A stretch of 64,000 nt of DNA from Hyphomicrobiales bacterium (GTDB lineage Bacteria > Pseudomonadota > Alphaproteobacteria > Rhizobiales > Rhizobiaceae). The notes beneath the pieces were generated by a model. It was not told the DNA's origin. It worked only from the letters and a program-made list of their open reading frames with translations, and searched no databases. The DNA lies in NCBI GenBank assembly GCA_900468625.1, contig UBUL01000008.1:91276-155275 (forward strand). Direction: 5' to 3'. Position numbers and translations under genes: made by a program. Shown in pieces: positions 43,119 to 52,151 of this stretch. Each line of letters starts with the position of its first letter. Positions within the stretch are counted from its first letter, which is position 1.

Positions 43119-43313
43119 GGCATAATCTCCTTTAGAGGCTTTCCGCTTGTCTTCGAATCGTGGAAAGGCTCCATCCCTTTGTTTTCATGCAATTCCGGAT
43201 GGAAAACTGCAGGGCACTTTTCCTGGAATGGCTCCAGGCGCTCATATCGGTCCTAAGCCTTACAGGCGATCATCTAACATCTCGGTTCGACACTTCCCTG
43301 TTCGGCTACCTCT

Positions 43314-44135
43314 TCAGTTGGATAAAAGGAGATGCAGCGGACAATGCTGAAGCAGATGCTGCGTGGCGCCGCCGAGTATCCATTCCCTGAAACGGCTATG
43401 CCCGTAGCCGCCGGCGACGATGAGATCAGCCTCGATTTTTGTAGCGACATCGACAATCGTTTCTCCGATGCTGGCCGGCTGCATCGGCTCCACGATGCTT
43501 CTCACCTTCACATTATGCCGTTGCAGATTATGCATCGCATCCCGTGGCGGATCAGCGTTCCCGTCAGCTTCCAGCACGGTGAGCAGCACGACGTCCTGTG
43601 CCTGCCGCAATAGGGGTAATGCGTCTGCGACCGCGCGTCGTGTTTCCCTTGTGTCTTTCCAGGCAACGACGATTGTATGTGCCTTGAGACCCTCCATGGT
43701 CGGGGAAGGGATCAGGAGGGGACGGCCAGCGGCCAGCAACACCGCACCTTGGTCAGCGGTTCTCTGGCGATCGTCTGCCTGTCCTTTGTCAAGGCGAAAC
43801 AGTACGATCAAGTCAGCGCAACACGCCCGCTCGATGATCGTTGTTGTCGGATCTGCGACCTCAGCGCGCCATTCGACGTGATTTCGGAACGGCCTGTGCT
43901 GCATGATGTGTTCATGCAGATCACGCTGGCGCGCTTCGATGGCAGCCACATCCCGGCGCATGATATTCACGGTCAATTCGGCGCTGCGTGCCGCAGCGAA
44001 CAGAGACAGCGGCTGTGCAGACGACACGCATTGCAGTTCAGCACCGAACCCATTCGCCAATTCGAGCACGAACTCAGCGCGCTTTTGTGGGCAGGCATCA
44101 ATGTCGAAATGGACGAGAATGGATTTGAAGGTCAT
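43314..44135 (-). CDS. Tandem universal stress protein (variant)
   Basis: A 273-residue two-domain USP starting MTFKSILVHFDIDACPQKRAEFVLELA. The second domain carries TIVVAWKDTRETRRAVADALPLL and ends ADLIVAGGYGHSRFREWILGGATQHLLQ. It differs more from the other tandem USPs (27850, 54343) but has the same GYGHSRxRE loop. The start at 44135 has AAGGGG upstream and fits the USP N-terminus; a longer in-frame extension to 44252 is not USP-like. An FNR-type operator is centred 83 bases upstream. Confidence 0.9.
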   Translation of the reverse strand: MTFKSILVHFDIDACPQKRAEFVLELANGFGAELQCVSSAQPLSLFAAARSAELTVNIMRRDVAAIEARQRDLHEHIMQHRPFRNHVEWRAEVADPTTTIIERACCADLIVLFRLDKGQADDRQRTADQGAVLLAAGRPLLIPSPTMEGLKAHTIVVAWKDTRETRRAVADALPLLRQAQDVVLLTVLEADGNADPPRDAMHNLQRHNVKVRSIVEPMQPASIGETIVDVATKIEADLIVAGGYGHSRFREWILGGATQHLLQHCPLHLLLSN

Positions 44136-44211
44136 GGCCCGCCCCTTTTTCTCGACGGATGAAACACGGCTGATCGCTTCAAGATGATCGTGCCGATGCG
44201 GCAGCAGCGCC

Positions 44212-44225
44212 TTGACCTCAATCAA
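44212..44225. promoter_or_regulatory. FNR/FixK-type operator
   Basis: TTGACCTCAATCAA (TTGAC-N4-ATCAA). Its centre is 83 bases before the USP start at 44135. Confidence 0.65.
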
Positions 44226-44491
44226 AATCCGCGCGGCGAACTGAAAGTTCAATTGGTCGGTAAAATAGACGTCGCAGGCGCCTGGCGCTGCGCATCGTAA
44301 AATGCGAAGCCGCTGTGGTCTTCGTCGCAGTGGCGGGATTGCGCGAAATTATGGCCAGCGCGGCTTTCGCGATTGCAGGAATCCTTCATTCCGGTTCCGA
44401 TGATCGGCACGCATCCAAGCAATTGTCGGTTTGGCAAGCAAGGCAATGGTTTCGATGTTGCCTTGCTTGAATATGCGTCGCTTCCGTACAT

Positions 44492-45565
44492 TCACGCATA
44501 GAGCGGCTTGGCGGCGTCTTTCTCGCTTGCGGCTCGCATGTCCATATCCAGAACGACGCGTCCGTCGATGCGGCCCTCTTTCAGATCGGCAAACACCTTG
44601 TTGATATCTTCAAGAGGCGCGCGATGAATGGCGGCCTTGACCTTGCGATCTGCGGCAAAGACGATCGCTTCGTCGAGATCTCGGCGCGTTCCGACGATCG
44701 ATCCTCGAATCGTGATGCGCTTGAGCACGACATCGAAGATCGGCGTGGCGAAGCGGCCCGGCGGCAGGCCAACCAGACTGATCGTTCCCTTCTTGCGCAC
44801 CAGCGACAGGGCCTGCGAAAACGCCATCGGCGACACAGCCGTTACAAGTACTCCATGAGCGCCGCCGTTGGTGACTTTTGTCACTTCCGATAGGGTGTCC
44901 GGCAAGGTCGCGTTGATGGCGATATCGGCGCCGGCCATCCGTGCAAGATTGAGCTTCGCCGCGGTTATGTCGAGGGCGATGACCTTCAACCCCATCGCCT
45001 TGGCGTATTGGATTGCAACGTGCCCAAGGCCGCCGATGCCGGAGATTGCCACCCATTCGCCGGGCTGCGCTTCGGTTTCCTTCAGCCCCTTGTAGGTCGT
45101 GACGCCGGCGCACAAAATCGGCGCAATTTCGGCGAAATCCACATGGTTGGGAAGCTGGGCTGCAAAAGCTGCGTCGGCGATGACATAGTCGGCAAAGCCC
45201 CCATCACAGCTATAGCCGGTGTTGTGCTGATGATCGCACAATGTTTCCCATCCGGTCTCACAATATTCACATCGAAGACAAGCGTCGTGGAGCCATGCGA
45301 CACCGACGCGGTCACCTTCCTTCACGTTTGTAACGCCCGGTCCAACGGCGGCGACGATACCCGCCACCTCATGGCCTGGAGTAAAAGGCAGGCTTGGACG
45401 CACCGGCCAATCGCCATCGGCGGCATGCAGATCGGTGTGACAGACGCCGCAAGCCTTGACCTTGACGAGAATCTCACCCGCACCCGGCTGCGGCACCGGC
45501 ACCTGTTCCATAGTCAAAGGCTTGCCGAATTCCTTTACGACTGCAGCCCGCATAAGCTTATCCAT
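44492..45565 (-). CDS. adhP: Zinc-dependent alcohol dehydrogenase AdhP-like
   Basis: A 357-residue medium-chain dehydrogenase. Catalytic zinc ligands in CGVCHTDLHAADG and GHEVAG; structural zinc cysteines in CLRCEYCETGWETLC; NAD-binding GIGGLGHVAIQYAKAMG near 170-186. The length and CHTDLHAADGDWP motif fit AdhP-type ethanol/propanol dehydrogenases, which recycle NADH in fermentation when oxygen is limiting. The start at 45565 has GGAG about 7 bases upstream; an upstream start at 45619 adds an unrelated 18 residues. The CGCAA-type operator at 45635 is centred 76 bases upstream. Confidence 0.92.
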   Translation of the reverse strand: MDKLMRAAVVKEFGKPLTMEQVPVPQPGAGEILVKVKACGVCHTDLHAADGDWPVRPSLPFTPGHEVAGIVAAVGPGVTNVKEGDRVGVAWLHDACLRCEYCETGWETLCDHQHNTGYSCDGGFADYVIADAAFAAQLPNHVDFAEIAPILCAGVTTYKGLKETEAQPGEWVAISGIGGLGHVAIQYAKAMGLKVIALDITAAKLNLARMAGADIAINATLPDTLSEVTKVTNGGAHGVLVTAVSPMAFSQALSLVRKKGTISLVGLPPGRFATPIFDVVLKRITIRGSIVGTRRDLDEAIVFAADRKVKAAIHRAPLEDINKVFADLKEGRIDGRVVLDMDMRAASEKDAAKPLYA

Positions 45566-45634
45566 GGAAATCTCCGTCCATACGCAAATGGTGATCAATG
45601 AGTTCGGAGCTTGCCGCAATATGCAGGCACAACA

Positions 45635-45648
45635 TTGATCTGCCGCAA
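45635..45648. promoter_or_regulatory. FNR-like operator, TTGAT-N4-CGCAA variant
   Basis: TTGATCTGCCGCAA lies in the divergent gap. Its centre is 76 bases before adhP and 70 before the hypothetical gene at 45712, so it could serve both. Confidence 0.5.
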
Positions 45649-45711
45649 TGACGCAAATCGTCCAGGCTGATTTTCATTATTCATCGGCGGATCAACCATG
45701 AGCGAGGCGGG

Positions 45712-46164
45712 ATGCAAGACGATTACGCACTCGGTCCCATAAGGGCAGGTCAGATTGTGCCGGCTTTTGCCCTTCTTCGAGCTTTTAACTCGCAGATGAG
45801 CATCGAGCGCTGGCAAGACATCACCGGGCAGGGGCGCTGGACGATCATCGTGGCAACTGATTGCGTCGGCTATGTGCGTGGGATGACGCTCTCGTCCGCC
45901 TGCATGCATCCAATAGCACATAGGCTACTGGACATTCCGATCTTGATTGCCGGTAGCGTTCTTGATGAAAAAACCATTGCGGATCTGCTTTTTCGTGAGG
46001 CCAAGCGCCGGGCAATCGTTTTGCGTTGCGATTTCATGCGCATCTGGACCTGGACACCCGACATACCCGACCGACTTGACGATTTGCCTTTCTACCAGCG
46101 CTGGAATCACGGCTTGATACACTGCCTAACTCCAGCCGTGGTCCGATCACTTGACGACAACTGA
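45712..46164 (+). CDS. Hypothetical protein upstream of the FixK-like gene
   Basis: A 150-residue soluble protein without a domain I can name. It opens MQDDYALGPIRAGQIVPAFALLRAFNSQMSIERWQDI and has a central hydrophobic strand (WTIIVATDCVGYVRGMTL), a pattern somewhat like acyltransferase folds. AGGCGGG precedes the ATG. It is on the same strand as, and 113 bases before, the FixK-type gene, suggesting a functional link. An operator-like site lies upstream. Confidence 0.6.
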   Translation: MQDDYALGPIRAGQIVPAFALLRAFNSQMSIERWQDITGQGRWTIIVATDCVGYVRGMTLSSACMHPIAHRLLDIPILIAGSVLDEKTIADLLFREAKRRAIVLRCDFMRIWTWTPDIPDRLDDLPFYQRWNHGLIHCLTPAVVRSLDDN

Positions 46165-46172
46165 TCCGGTGC

Positions 46173-46189
46173 TGTTACATTTTGTTACA
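46173..46189 (+). promoter_or_regulatory. TGTTACA direct repeat upstream of the regulator gene
   Basis: TGTTACA occurs twice with a 10-base period (46173-46179 and 46183-46189), about 90-100 bases before the FixK-like start. The helical-turn spacing suggests a binding site for another regulator. No TTGAT-type box is present here. Confidence 0.35.
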
Positions 46190-46276
46190 AATTAGCACCA
46201 CTTAATACATATCTGGCGTTTCCCCGTTACGCGAAAATTGTCAACTGTTCCTCGTCGAGACAGAGGAGTGACGGGC

Positions 46277-47014
46277 ATGATGACGAGCAATCTGCATCTG
46301 GTTCCGGATGCAAGGGGCGATAGATCGGTCGCGACCGGACTGCCGGACGTCAATAGCATCTTTTGCAGGCAGGCTCTCGAGCACGCAGAGCCGGGACAAG
46401 TTCTCTTCTTCGAAGGCGACCCGGCCAAACACATTTTTTTGCTGGTTGAGGGAAACCTCCGCATTTGCCGGTTGCTGTCGGACGGCCGGCGCGTCATTAC
46501 CGGTTTTCTGAGAAGCGGTGATGTCGTAGGCGTTTCGTTCAAGAATCGATATCTCTATAGCGCCGAGGCGATCGACGATGTCGCTTTTCGGCGGGTAAGC
46601 AAGGGCTTTTTCGAAGAGGAACTAGCCACATCTCCACAGCTTCGTCCCCTCGTATTTTCGAGAGTCTGCGACGAAGTTGCCGCAGCTCAGGACCAAATGG
46701 TGCTGCTGTCATGCAAGAGCGCTGAAGAACGCCTTGCCAGTTTCCTCTTGCATCAGTTGCGGTGCGATGAGGCGCGGGGAGGAGTGCATGGAATGATCAC
46801 GCTGCCCATGACGCGTCTCGATATCGCCGACTATTTGGGGCTGACAATCGAAACAGTATCGCGGACGATGACCAGATTGTCCAAGAAGGGCATCATCAGC
46901 CTATGCAGCCGTCACGGCATAAAGATCCTCAGCCGGACGGCTCTTGCGCTTCAAGCGGCAGATGATGATGTGGTGAATGATGGCGGCAGCATCATTGGAC
47001 AACGCCATCACTAG
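46277..47014 (+). CDS. Crp/Fnr-family transcriptional regulator, FixK-like
   Basis: A 245-residue regulator: a cyclic-nucleotide-type effector domain (about 35-150, with PGQVLFFEGDPAKHIFLLVEGNLRICRLLSDGRR) and a C-terminal HTH (LDIADYLGLTIETVSRTMTRLSKKGIISL). E192, S195 and R196 of ETVSR match the FNR/FixK residues that read TTGAT half-sites. There is no N-terminal Cys cluster for a [4Fe-4S] centre (one Cys at about 30), so it is FixK-type and probably not itself an oxygen sensor. It is the obvious candidate to bind the many TTGAT-type boxes here. The start at 46277 (or 46280) follows GAGGAG. Confidence 0.9.
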   Translation: MMTSNLHLVPDARGDRSVATGLPDVNSIFCRQALEHAEPGQVLFFEGDPAKHIFLLVEGNLRICRLLSDGRRVITGFLRSGDVVGVSFKNRYLYSAEAIDDVAFRRVSKGFFEEELATSPQLRPLVFSRVCDEVAAAQDQMVLLSCKSAEERLASFLLHQLRCDEARGGVHGMITLPMTRLDIADYLGLTIETVSRTMTRLSKKGIISLCSRHGIKILSRTALALQAADDDVVNDGGSIIGQRHH

Positions 47015-47089
47015 AGCCGATCGATTTTTCTCCTGCCTGCAGTTGGCGGGAGCCGATGCGGATAGTCATCGGCCCCCTCAACTGCGACC

Positions 47090-47605
47090 TCAGGCGGTCA
47101 GTGACTTCGACAACAGCAGATGCACGGGATCGTCGGGGCAAGGTTCAGCCTTGAACCCCATATTCTCTTCCAGTTCGATCGTGTCATAATTGCTTCTGTC
47201 TTCGACCGACTCGATCTTTTCCAAGCCGCGTAGTCTGGCTTCCTGCACCATCAGGTTTAAGAGTCCCCAGCCGAGGCCATGGCCTTTGAAGTCGCTTCGC
47301 ACGGTGACCGCAACTTCGCCGCGCTTCTTTTTGTGATCACAGGCCAGCACTGCCGTCGCGACAGGGATTTCGCTGCCGCCGATAAAAGCGAGATAGCTTT
47401 CTATGGCGTTGTGATCCACTCCGATCAGGTCGGCAATCTGCTTTCTCGAAACATGCTTGATCGCCGACAGAAAGCGGAAGCGTAGATCCTGCGGGCTGAC
47501 ATGATCGAAAAGCTCGATCATCAGACCTTCGTCTTCGAGGTCTGCAGGTCTGACTGTCACCTGCAGACCTTCCCGCGTCGTAATATTCCACTTTTCTTCC
47601 GACAT
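47090..47605 (-). CDS. GNAT-family N-acetyltransferase
   Basis: A 171-residue protein with the GNAT fold: VTVRPADLEDEGLMIELFDHVSPQDLRFRF (first strand and helices), EVAVTVRSDFKGHGLGWGLLNLMVQEAR (the R/Q-x-x-G-x-G/A acetyl-CoA loop) and MGFKAEP. The N-terminal part is like the GNAT module of Pat-type proteins (SP.DLRFRF, cf. SPADIRALFF at 29317-32037), so it may be a stand-alone relative acting on a similar target. It is convergent with the FixK-type gene. The start at 47605 has GGAG about 6 bases upstream. Confidence 0.85.
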   Translation of the reverse strand: MSEEKWNITTREGLQVTVRPADLEDEGLMIELFDHVSPQDLRFRFLSAIKHVSRKQIADLIGVDHNAIESYLAFIGGSEIPVATAVLACDHKKKRGEVAVTVRSDFKGHGLGWGLLNLMVQEARLRGLEKIESVEDRSNYDTIELEENMGFKAEPCPDDPVHLLLSKSLTA

Positions 47606-47796
47606 GGCGGTCTCCTGTTCAAATGGCATTTTAGCTCAATCCGCTTTGGGTACTCGGACGGTGAAATCAAACCGGTACGCGCCGTTGTATGCGCGGCGCG
47701 GATCAATCGACCGCGTAGTTCCCCCCTGAGTGTGGCGCCGACACTCGTGGCTGGAATTGACATTTTGCATCTTGTCCGGAGCTGCGCAGATCGACC

Positions 47797-47810
47797 TTGC
47801 GCTGAATCAA
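47797..47810. promoter_or_regulatory. FNR-like operator, CGCAA variant (reverse orientation)
   Basis: TTGCGCTGAATCAA (TTGATTCAGCGCAA on the minus strand). It is 150 bases before the HlyD start and 198 before the GNAT start, so its target is unclear. Confidence 0.35.
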
Positions 47811-47891
47811 ATTGGCAAACCGATAATTCCAGAGCCCTGATAGATGTCGAGCTTCCGCTCGCCATTGGCAAGAGGCGCGGATGTCAGGAGG

Positions 47892-47905
47892 TTGACGTAT
47901 GTCAA
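47892..47905. promoter_or_regulatory. FNR/FixK-type operator
   Basis: TTGACGTATGTCAA, a perfect TTGAC-N4-GTCAA dyad. Its centre is 55 bases before the HlyD start at 47954. Confidence 0.65.
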
Positions 47906-47953
47906 AGTCGATCGACGAAGGTCACCTATAACAATAATCATGAGAGGTGGCAG

Positions 47954-49120
47954 ATGAGCATCGAAGCCCATGATCGACAAGATGGTGTGACCGAGGTCAT
48001 ATCGCAGCAGACGGCATCATCCTCGCCAGTATCCACGGAACCCGGGGGGCTGGCGCCGGCCATGCGGCGAGAGATGCCGCGTACGGCCCCACCGGAAAGC
48101 AAGGATGCGTCCGATGCAGTTTTGCAACCCCGCCGCCAAAGGCTTCTTATTGCTTCGGCAATGGTGGTTGCGATCGGTGCGGTGGCGATATGGTATCGCC
48201 AGCCTATCGGCGAAGCCTTTTTCGGCCGACCGGCTGTTGCCGATACCGTGCTTGTTTCCGGGAACATAGAGGCTCATGAGAGCACATTGAGTTTTGCGCA
48301 GATACAGGCTCCGATCGTTGAACTGCCTTTCAACGAGGGGCAGACCGTTCGGTCGGGAGATATCGTCGCCCGCGTTGACGACCGTTTCTATCGGCAGCAG
48401 GCCGACATCGACCGTTCGGCCTTAAAGGCGGCGATCGCGCAGGTCTCCGTCGGGCAGAGCAATCTAAATGCCGCTCAACATATTGTCGCCAGCGACGAAT
48501 TCGATCTTGCCGGAAAGCAGCGGGAATATGCTCGTGCCGAGCAGCTTGTCAAAAGTGATGCGGTGTCGCAGCAAGCCAGAGACCTGGCTTTGACGGCAAA
48601 GCAGCAAGCGTCCGCTCTCCTGGCGCGCGATCAATCATTGGTGGATGTCGCGGCGGCGAACATCCGGCTTGCCAATGAAAACGTCAGGACTGCGCAGGCG
48701 AGGGTGGAACTTGATGAAACCACTTTGGCCTACACGATGCTTCGCGCACCATTCACCGGCGTCATTGCCGTCCGCGAGGCTGAACTCGGGCAGCTGGCGG
48801 CTCCAGGGGTTGCCATTTTTACGCTTGCCGATCTCGACCACATTTGGCTAAGAGCCTATCTCAACGAGCCGGATGTCGGCAAAGTGCGCCTCGGGACGCC
48901 GGTCGACGTGACCACGGACACCTATCCCGGCCGGACTTATAGCGGTCGCATAAGCTTTATTTCTCCCAAGGCGGAATTTACGCCGAAGACCGTCGAAACC
49001 CATGCCGAACGCGTGACGCTGGTTTATCGCGTTCGCATCGATATCGACAATCCGAACCACGTCCTCCTGCCGGGAATGCCCGCAGACGCCGCAATATCTA
49101 TAAAGGCGGAGCGGCAATGA
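47954..49120 (+). CDS. HlyD/EmrA-type membrane fusion protein
   Basis: A 388-residue adaptor with one N-terminal helix (LLIASAMVVAIGAVAIWY) after a polar, disordered head of about 60 residues. Then VSGNIEAHESTLSFAQ and VRSGDIVARVDDRFYRQQ (lipoyl half), a coiled-coil of about 100 residues, MLRAPFTGVIAVREAELGQLAAPG (second half) and a beta barrel. It heads a five-gene operon with two ATPases and two ABC-2 permeases; this YbhGFSR-like layout (as recalled) exports drugs or cations. Its stop overlaps the next start by 4 bases. Confidence 0.9.
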   Translation: MSIEAHDRQDGVTEVISQQTASSSPVSTEPGGLAPAMRREMPRTAPPESKDASDAVLQPRRQRLLIASAMVVAIGAVAIWYRQPIGEAFFGRPAVADTVLVSGNIEAHESTLSFAQIQAPIVELPFNEGQTVRSGDIVARVDDRFYRQQADIDRSALKAAIAQVSVGQSNLNAAQHIVASDEFDLAGKQREYARAEQLVKSDAVSQQARDLALTAKQQASALLARDQSLVDVAAANIRLANENVRTAQARVELDETTLAYTMLRAPFTGVIAVREAELGQLAAPGVAIFTLADLDHIWLRAYLNEPDVGKVRLGTPVDVTTDTYPGRTYSGRISFISPKAEFTPKTVETHAERVTLVYRVRIDIDNPNHVLLPGMPADAAISIKAERQ

Positions 49121-50058
49121 TTTCCGACGCGGCGGACATCGTGATCTCCGTAGACGGTCTCAGCCGCAGTTTCGGCGTGATGAAGGCGGTGCAAAAGGTT
49201 GGTTTCCAGGTCGCCCGTGGGGAAATATTCGGCCTTGTCGGGCCGGACGGGGCAGGTAAGACGACCATCATGCGTATGCTGGCGGGCATACTTGCCCCTG
49301 ATTGCGGCGCAATCCGCATCGGCGGCACCGACGTCGTCGGCGATCCCGAGGCCGCCAAGGCGCGTATCAGCTACATGCCGCAGCGTTTTGGTCTGTATGA
49401 AGATCTGACTGTCGCCGAGAATATCGGTTTTTACGCCGATCTGTTCGGAGTGCCGCGCAGGGAGCGCCGAGCCCGCGGTCGCGAATTGATGGCGGCAGCC
49501 GGTCTCGATGCGTTTGAGCAACGGCTGGCGGGGAAGCTTTCCGGCGGTATGAAACAGAAGCTCGGGCTCGTGTGCGCACTCATCCACACGCCTCAGGTTC
49601 TTCTGCTCGACGAACCGACGACCGGCGTCGATCCCGTCTCGCGCCGTGACTTTTGGGGTATTCTTTACGGCCTGCGCGAGAGCGGTGTAACCATCGTGTT
49701 GTCGACGGCCTACATGGACGAGGCCGAGCGCTGTTCGCGGCTGGCCCTGGTCCATACGGGGTCCATTTCCCATTGCGATACTCCGGACCGGTTGAAGCGG
49801 CTCATGCCCGGTGCGCTCCTGGCCATCATTTCAGACAATCCGCGCGAGGTGCGTGCGATATTGACGGGCGCCTCTGGCGTGCTTGGCATGTTGCTGATGG
49901 GCGACCGCGTTCACGTTCATGTGGACGACGCGACGCGACGTATCGCCGAAATACGGGATCTGCTGGCTGAGAAAGGTATGAGTGCCGAACTCGGCGTTGT
50001 CGAGCCGGGGATCGAGGATGTGTTCGTTGCGCTGCTGAATGCGGGAGAACGGTCATGA
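49117..50058 (+). CDS. ABC-2 efflux ATPase, first of pair (YbhF-like half)
   Basis: A 313-residue ATPase: GPDGAGKTTIMRML (Walker A), LSGGMKQKLGLVCALIHTP (signature) and LLLDEPTTGVDP (Walker B), with a C-terminal domain of about 85 residues. P-D-G replaces P-N-G in Walker A. It starts inside the end of the HlyD gene (4-base overlap) and overlaps the next gene by 4. In E. coli, as recalled, the two ATPase units are fused in one protein; here they are separate genes. Confidence 0.93.
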   Translation: MISDAADIVISVDGLSRSFGVMKAVQKVGFQVARGEIFGLVGPDGAGKTTIMRMLAGILAPDCGAIRIGGTDVVGDPEAAKARISYMPQRFGLYEDLTVAENIGFYADLFGVPRRERRARGRELMAAAGLDAFEQRLAGKLSGGMKQKLGLVCALIHTPQVLLLDEPTTGVDPVSRRDFWGILYGLRESGVTIVLSTAYMDEAERCSRLALVHTGSISHCDTPDRLKRLMPGALLAIISDNPREVRAILTGASGVLGMLLMGDRVHVHVDDATRRIAEIRDLLAEKGMSAELGVVEPGIEDVFVALLNAGERS

Positions 50059-51014
50059 GCTCCATCGCCTTCGAAGGTGACGTGCCGGCCGTTCAGGTTG
50101 TCGATCTGACCAAACGGTTTGGCGCCTTTACGGCAGTCGACCGCGTGAGCCTCAGTATCGGCAAGGGTGAGATCGTCGGATTCATCGGCCCCAATGGCGC
50201 AGGCAAGTCGACGACGATCCGCATGTTGTGCGGCCTCCTGCATCCAAGCTCGGGAAGGGCGTGGGTAGGGGGCTTCGATGTCGGCCGAGAACCGGAGAAG
50301 GTCCGCGCCCACATCGGCTACATGTCGCAAAAATTCTCCCTGTACGACGATCTTACGGTCTGGGAGAACCTGCGCTTCTTTGCGGGCATGTATCATGTGC
50401 GGCGACAGGATCTGAGCGATCGCCTGGCGGCCGCTGTCGCCATGGCTGGACTGCGGGGCCGGGAAAATAGCCTGGTCGGCACTCTGGCTGCGGGCTGGAA
50501 GCAGCGCTTGGCGCTCGGCTGCGCGATCCTGCACCGTCCGCCGGTCCTGTTTCTGGACGAGCCGACATCCGGCGTCGAACCGGAAGCGCGGCGACGGTTT
50601 TGGGATCTCATTCACGGACTCGCCGGGCAGGGTGTCACCGTTCTCGTATCGACGCACTACATGGACGAGGCGGAATACTGTAATCGCATCGCTCTCATCA
50701 ACGCCGGTCGGCTGATTGCGATCGGCAGTCCCGGCGAACTGCGGCAACAGCGGTTGGGCGGGGAGCTTTTTGAACTTGCATGTCAACCCCTGGGCGCCGC
50801 ACTGGCAGCGATCCGTGCTATTCCCGAGGTCGTAGATGCTGCCATCTTTGGGGACAGATTGCATATATTGCTGCGGGAGGGTCAGGCAGTCCCCGACTTT
50901 GCATTGCTGCTCCAGGCTGAGGGCATTCAGGCAACGCCGGCTCATCGCATCGCAGCGAGTCTGGAAGATGTTTTCGTTCAGCTTGTCTCACACGAGCAGG
51001 GTGCTCATCCATGA
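50055..51014 (+). CDS. ABC-2 efflux ATPase, second of pair (degenerate signature)
   Basis: A 319-residue ATPase with intact Walker A GPNGAGKSTTIRML and Walker B LFLDEPTSGVEP. The ABC signature is altered: LVGTLAAGWKQRLALGCAIL, where LSGG is replaced by LAAG. It overlaps both neighbours by 4 bases. One of the two ATP sites in the transporter would therefore be non-canonical, a known pattern in asymmetric ABC pumps. Same operon. Confidence 0.92.
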   Translation: MSSIAFEGDVPAVQVVDLTKRFGAFTAVDRVSLSIGKGEIVGFIGPNGAGKSTTIRMLCGLLHPSSGRAWVGGFDVGREPEKVRAHIGYMSQKFSLYDDLTVWENLRFFAGMYHVRRQDLSDRLAAAVAMAGLRGRENSLVGTLAAGWKQRLALGCAILHRPPVLFLDEPTSGVEPEARRRFWDLIHGLAGQGVTVLVSTHYMDEAEYCNRIALINAGRLIAIGSPGELRQQRLGGELFELACQPLGAALAAIRAIPEVVDAAIFGDRLHILLREGQAVPDFALLLQAEGIQATPAHRIAASLEDVFVQLVSHEQGAHP

Positions 51015-52147
51015 AAATGCGCCGCGTCGTTGCCATCGCCTATAAGGAAGCATTGCAGATATGGCGTGATCCGCGCAGCCTCGCAATCGCATTGTTCTTG
51101 CCGTTCATGCAAATGGCGCTGCTGGGCTATGGGGTAAGTCTGGACGTAAGACACGTTCCCTTGTGCGTTTTCGACCAGGAGCGAAGCCAGTTGAGCCGCG
51201 AGCTCGTCAATCGCTTTACGGCCTCCGGCTGGTTCGATACCGTTCATCTCGTCGATAGCGACAATGCCGTTCGCAAGGCGATCGACAGCAATGTCTGCAG
51301 AGCTGTGGTGATTATCCCCGTCGATTTTTCGCGTGTCCTGAATGTGACGGGTCAGGCATCCGTGCAAGCGATTTTCGACGGTACGGACGCCAATACCACC
51401 AATATCGCCACCAGCTATGTCAATGGTATCGTCGCTCAGGCGAGTGCCGATTTCAAGCGGCGCTGGGCCGCTGCTCGCGGTCTTGGGCAGACGAAGGTCG
51501 ATCAGGTAGACCTGCGTTCGCGTGCCTGGTTCAATGAAGGCCTCGATAGCCGCAATTTCATCATCCCGGGCGTCGTCGCCATCATCATGGCCTCCGTCGG
51601 CGCGCAACTGACGTCGCTTACAATCTCCCGCGAATGGGAGCGGGGAACGATGGAGCAATTGATCTCGACACCCGTTACGGCGATGGAGGTCATGTTAGGC
51701 AAGCTCGTGCCCTATTTCGCAATCGCCTTGGCGGATGCGATTTTCTGTCTTCTCGTTGCGGTCTACTGGTTCGAAGTGCCATTCCGCGGCAGCCTTGCTA
51801 CGCTCGCGGTCACGACGGCACTGTTTGCCGTCGTGGTTTTGGGGATTGGATACCTTCTTTCGGTGCGCATTCGCAGTCAGCTGGGAGCAAGTCAGGTCGC
51901 ATTGATTTTGACGCTGCTGCCGACGACGATGCTTTCGGGCTACACTTTCCCTATCGATCAGATGCCCGCTGCCGTCCAGGCCGTCACCTTCCTCGTTTAT
52001 GCACGATATTATGTCAGCATCCTGCGCGACGTCTTTCTCAAGGGATCGCCGATCGAAGATCTTGCTGCACCTGTTCTGGCGCTGGTGATCTTCACGGCAG
52101 CGATCGGCTATCTGGCGGCCACCGCATTCCGCAAACGATTGGACTGA
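51011..52147 (+). CDS. ABC-2 type permease 1
   Basis: A 378-residue protein with one N-terminal helix (near 25-45), a large periplasmic domain of about 150 residues and five or six C-terminal helices from about 175 (FIIPGVVAIIMASVGAQLTSLTISREWERGTMEQL, ABC2_membrane_3 signature). The C-terminus has ILSGYTF-like SGYTFPIDQMP. It pairs with the next permease. Start overlaps the preceding ATPase by 4 bases. Confidence 0.9.
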   Translation: MKMRRVVAIAYKEALQIWRDPRSLAIALFLPFMQMALLGYGVSLDVRHVPLCVFDQERSQLSRELVNRFTASGWFDTVHLVDSDNAVRKAIDSNVCRAVVIIPVDFSRVLNVTGQASVQAIFDGTDANTTNIATSYVNGIVAQASADFKRRWAAARGLGQTKVDQVDLRSRAWFNEGLDSRNFIIPGVVAIIMASVGAQLTSLTISREWERGTMEQLISTPVTAMEVMLGKLVPYFAIALADAIFCLLVAVYWFEVPFRGSLATLAVTTALFAVVVLGIGYLLSVRIRSQLGASQVALILTLLPTTMLSGYTFPIDQMPAAVQAVTFLVYARYYVSILRDVFLKGSPIEDLAAPVLALVIFTAAIGYLAATAFRKRLD

Positions 52148-52151
52148 CAAT

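Larger units (their letters stand above)
47606..47953. other. Divergent intergenic region GNAT / HlyD
   Basis: About 350 bases with no supported gene. It contains a CGCAA-type variant at 47797 and a TTGAC-N4-GTCAA box at 47892 for the efflux operon. Confidence 0.4.

Noticed and set aside
44249..44491. An 80-codon minus-strand frame starting at the adhP stop
   Set aside because: It has no ribosome site and no family-like pattern. It is probably the leader of the USP transcript, which includes an operator at 44212.
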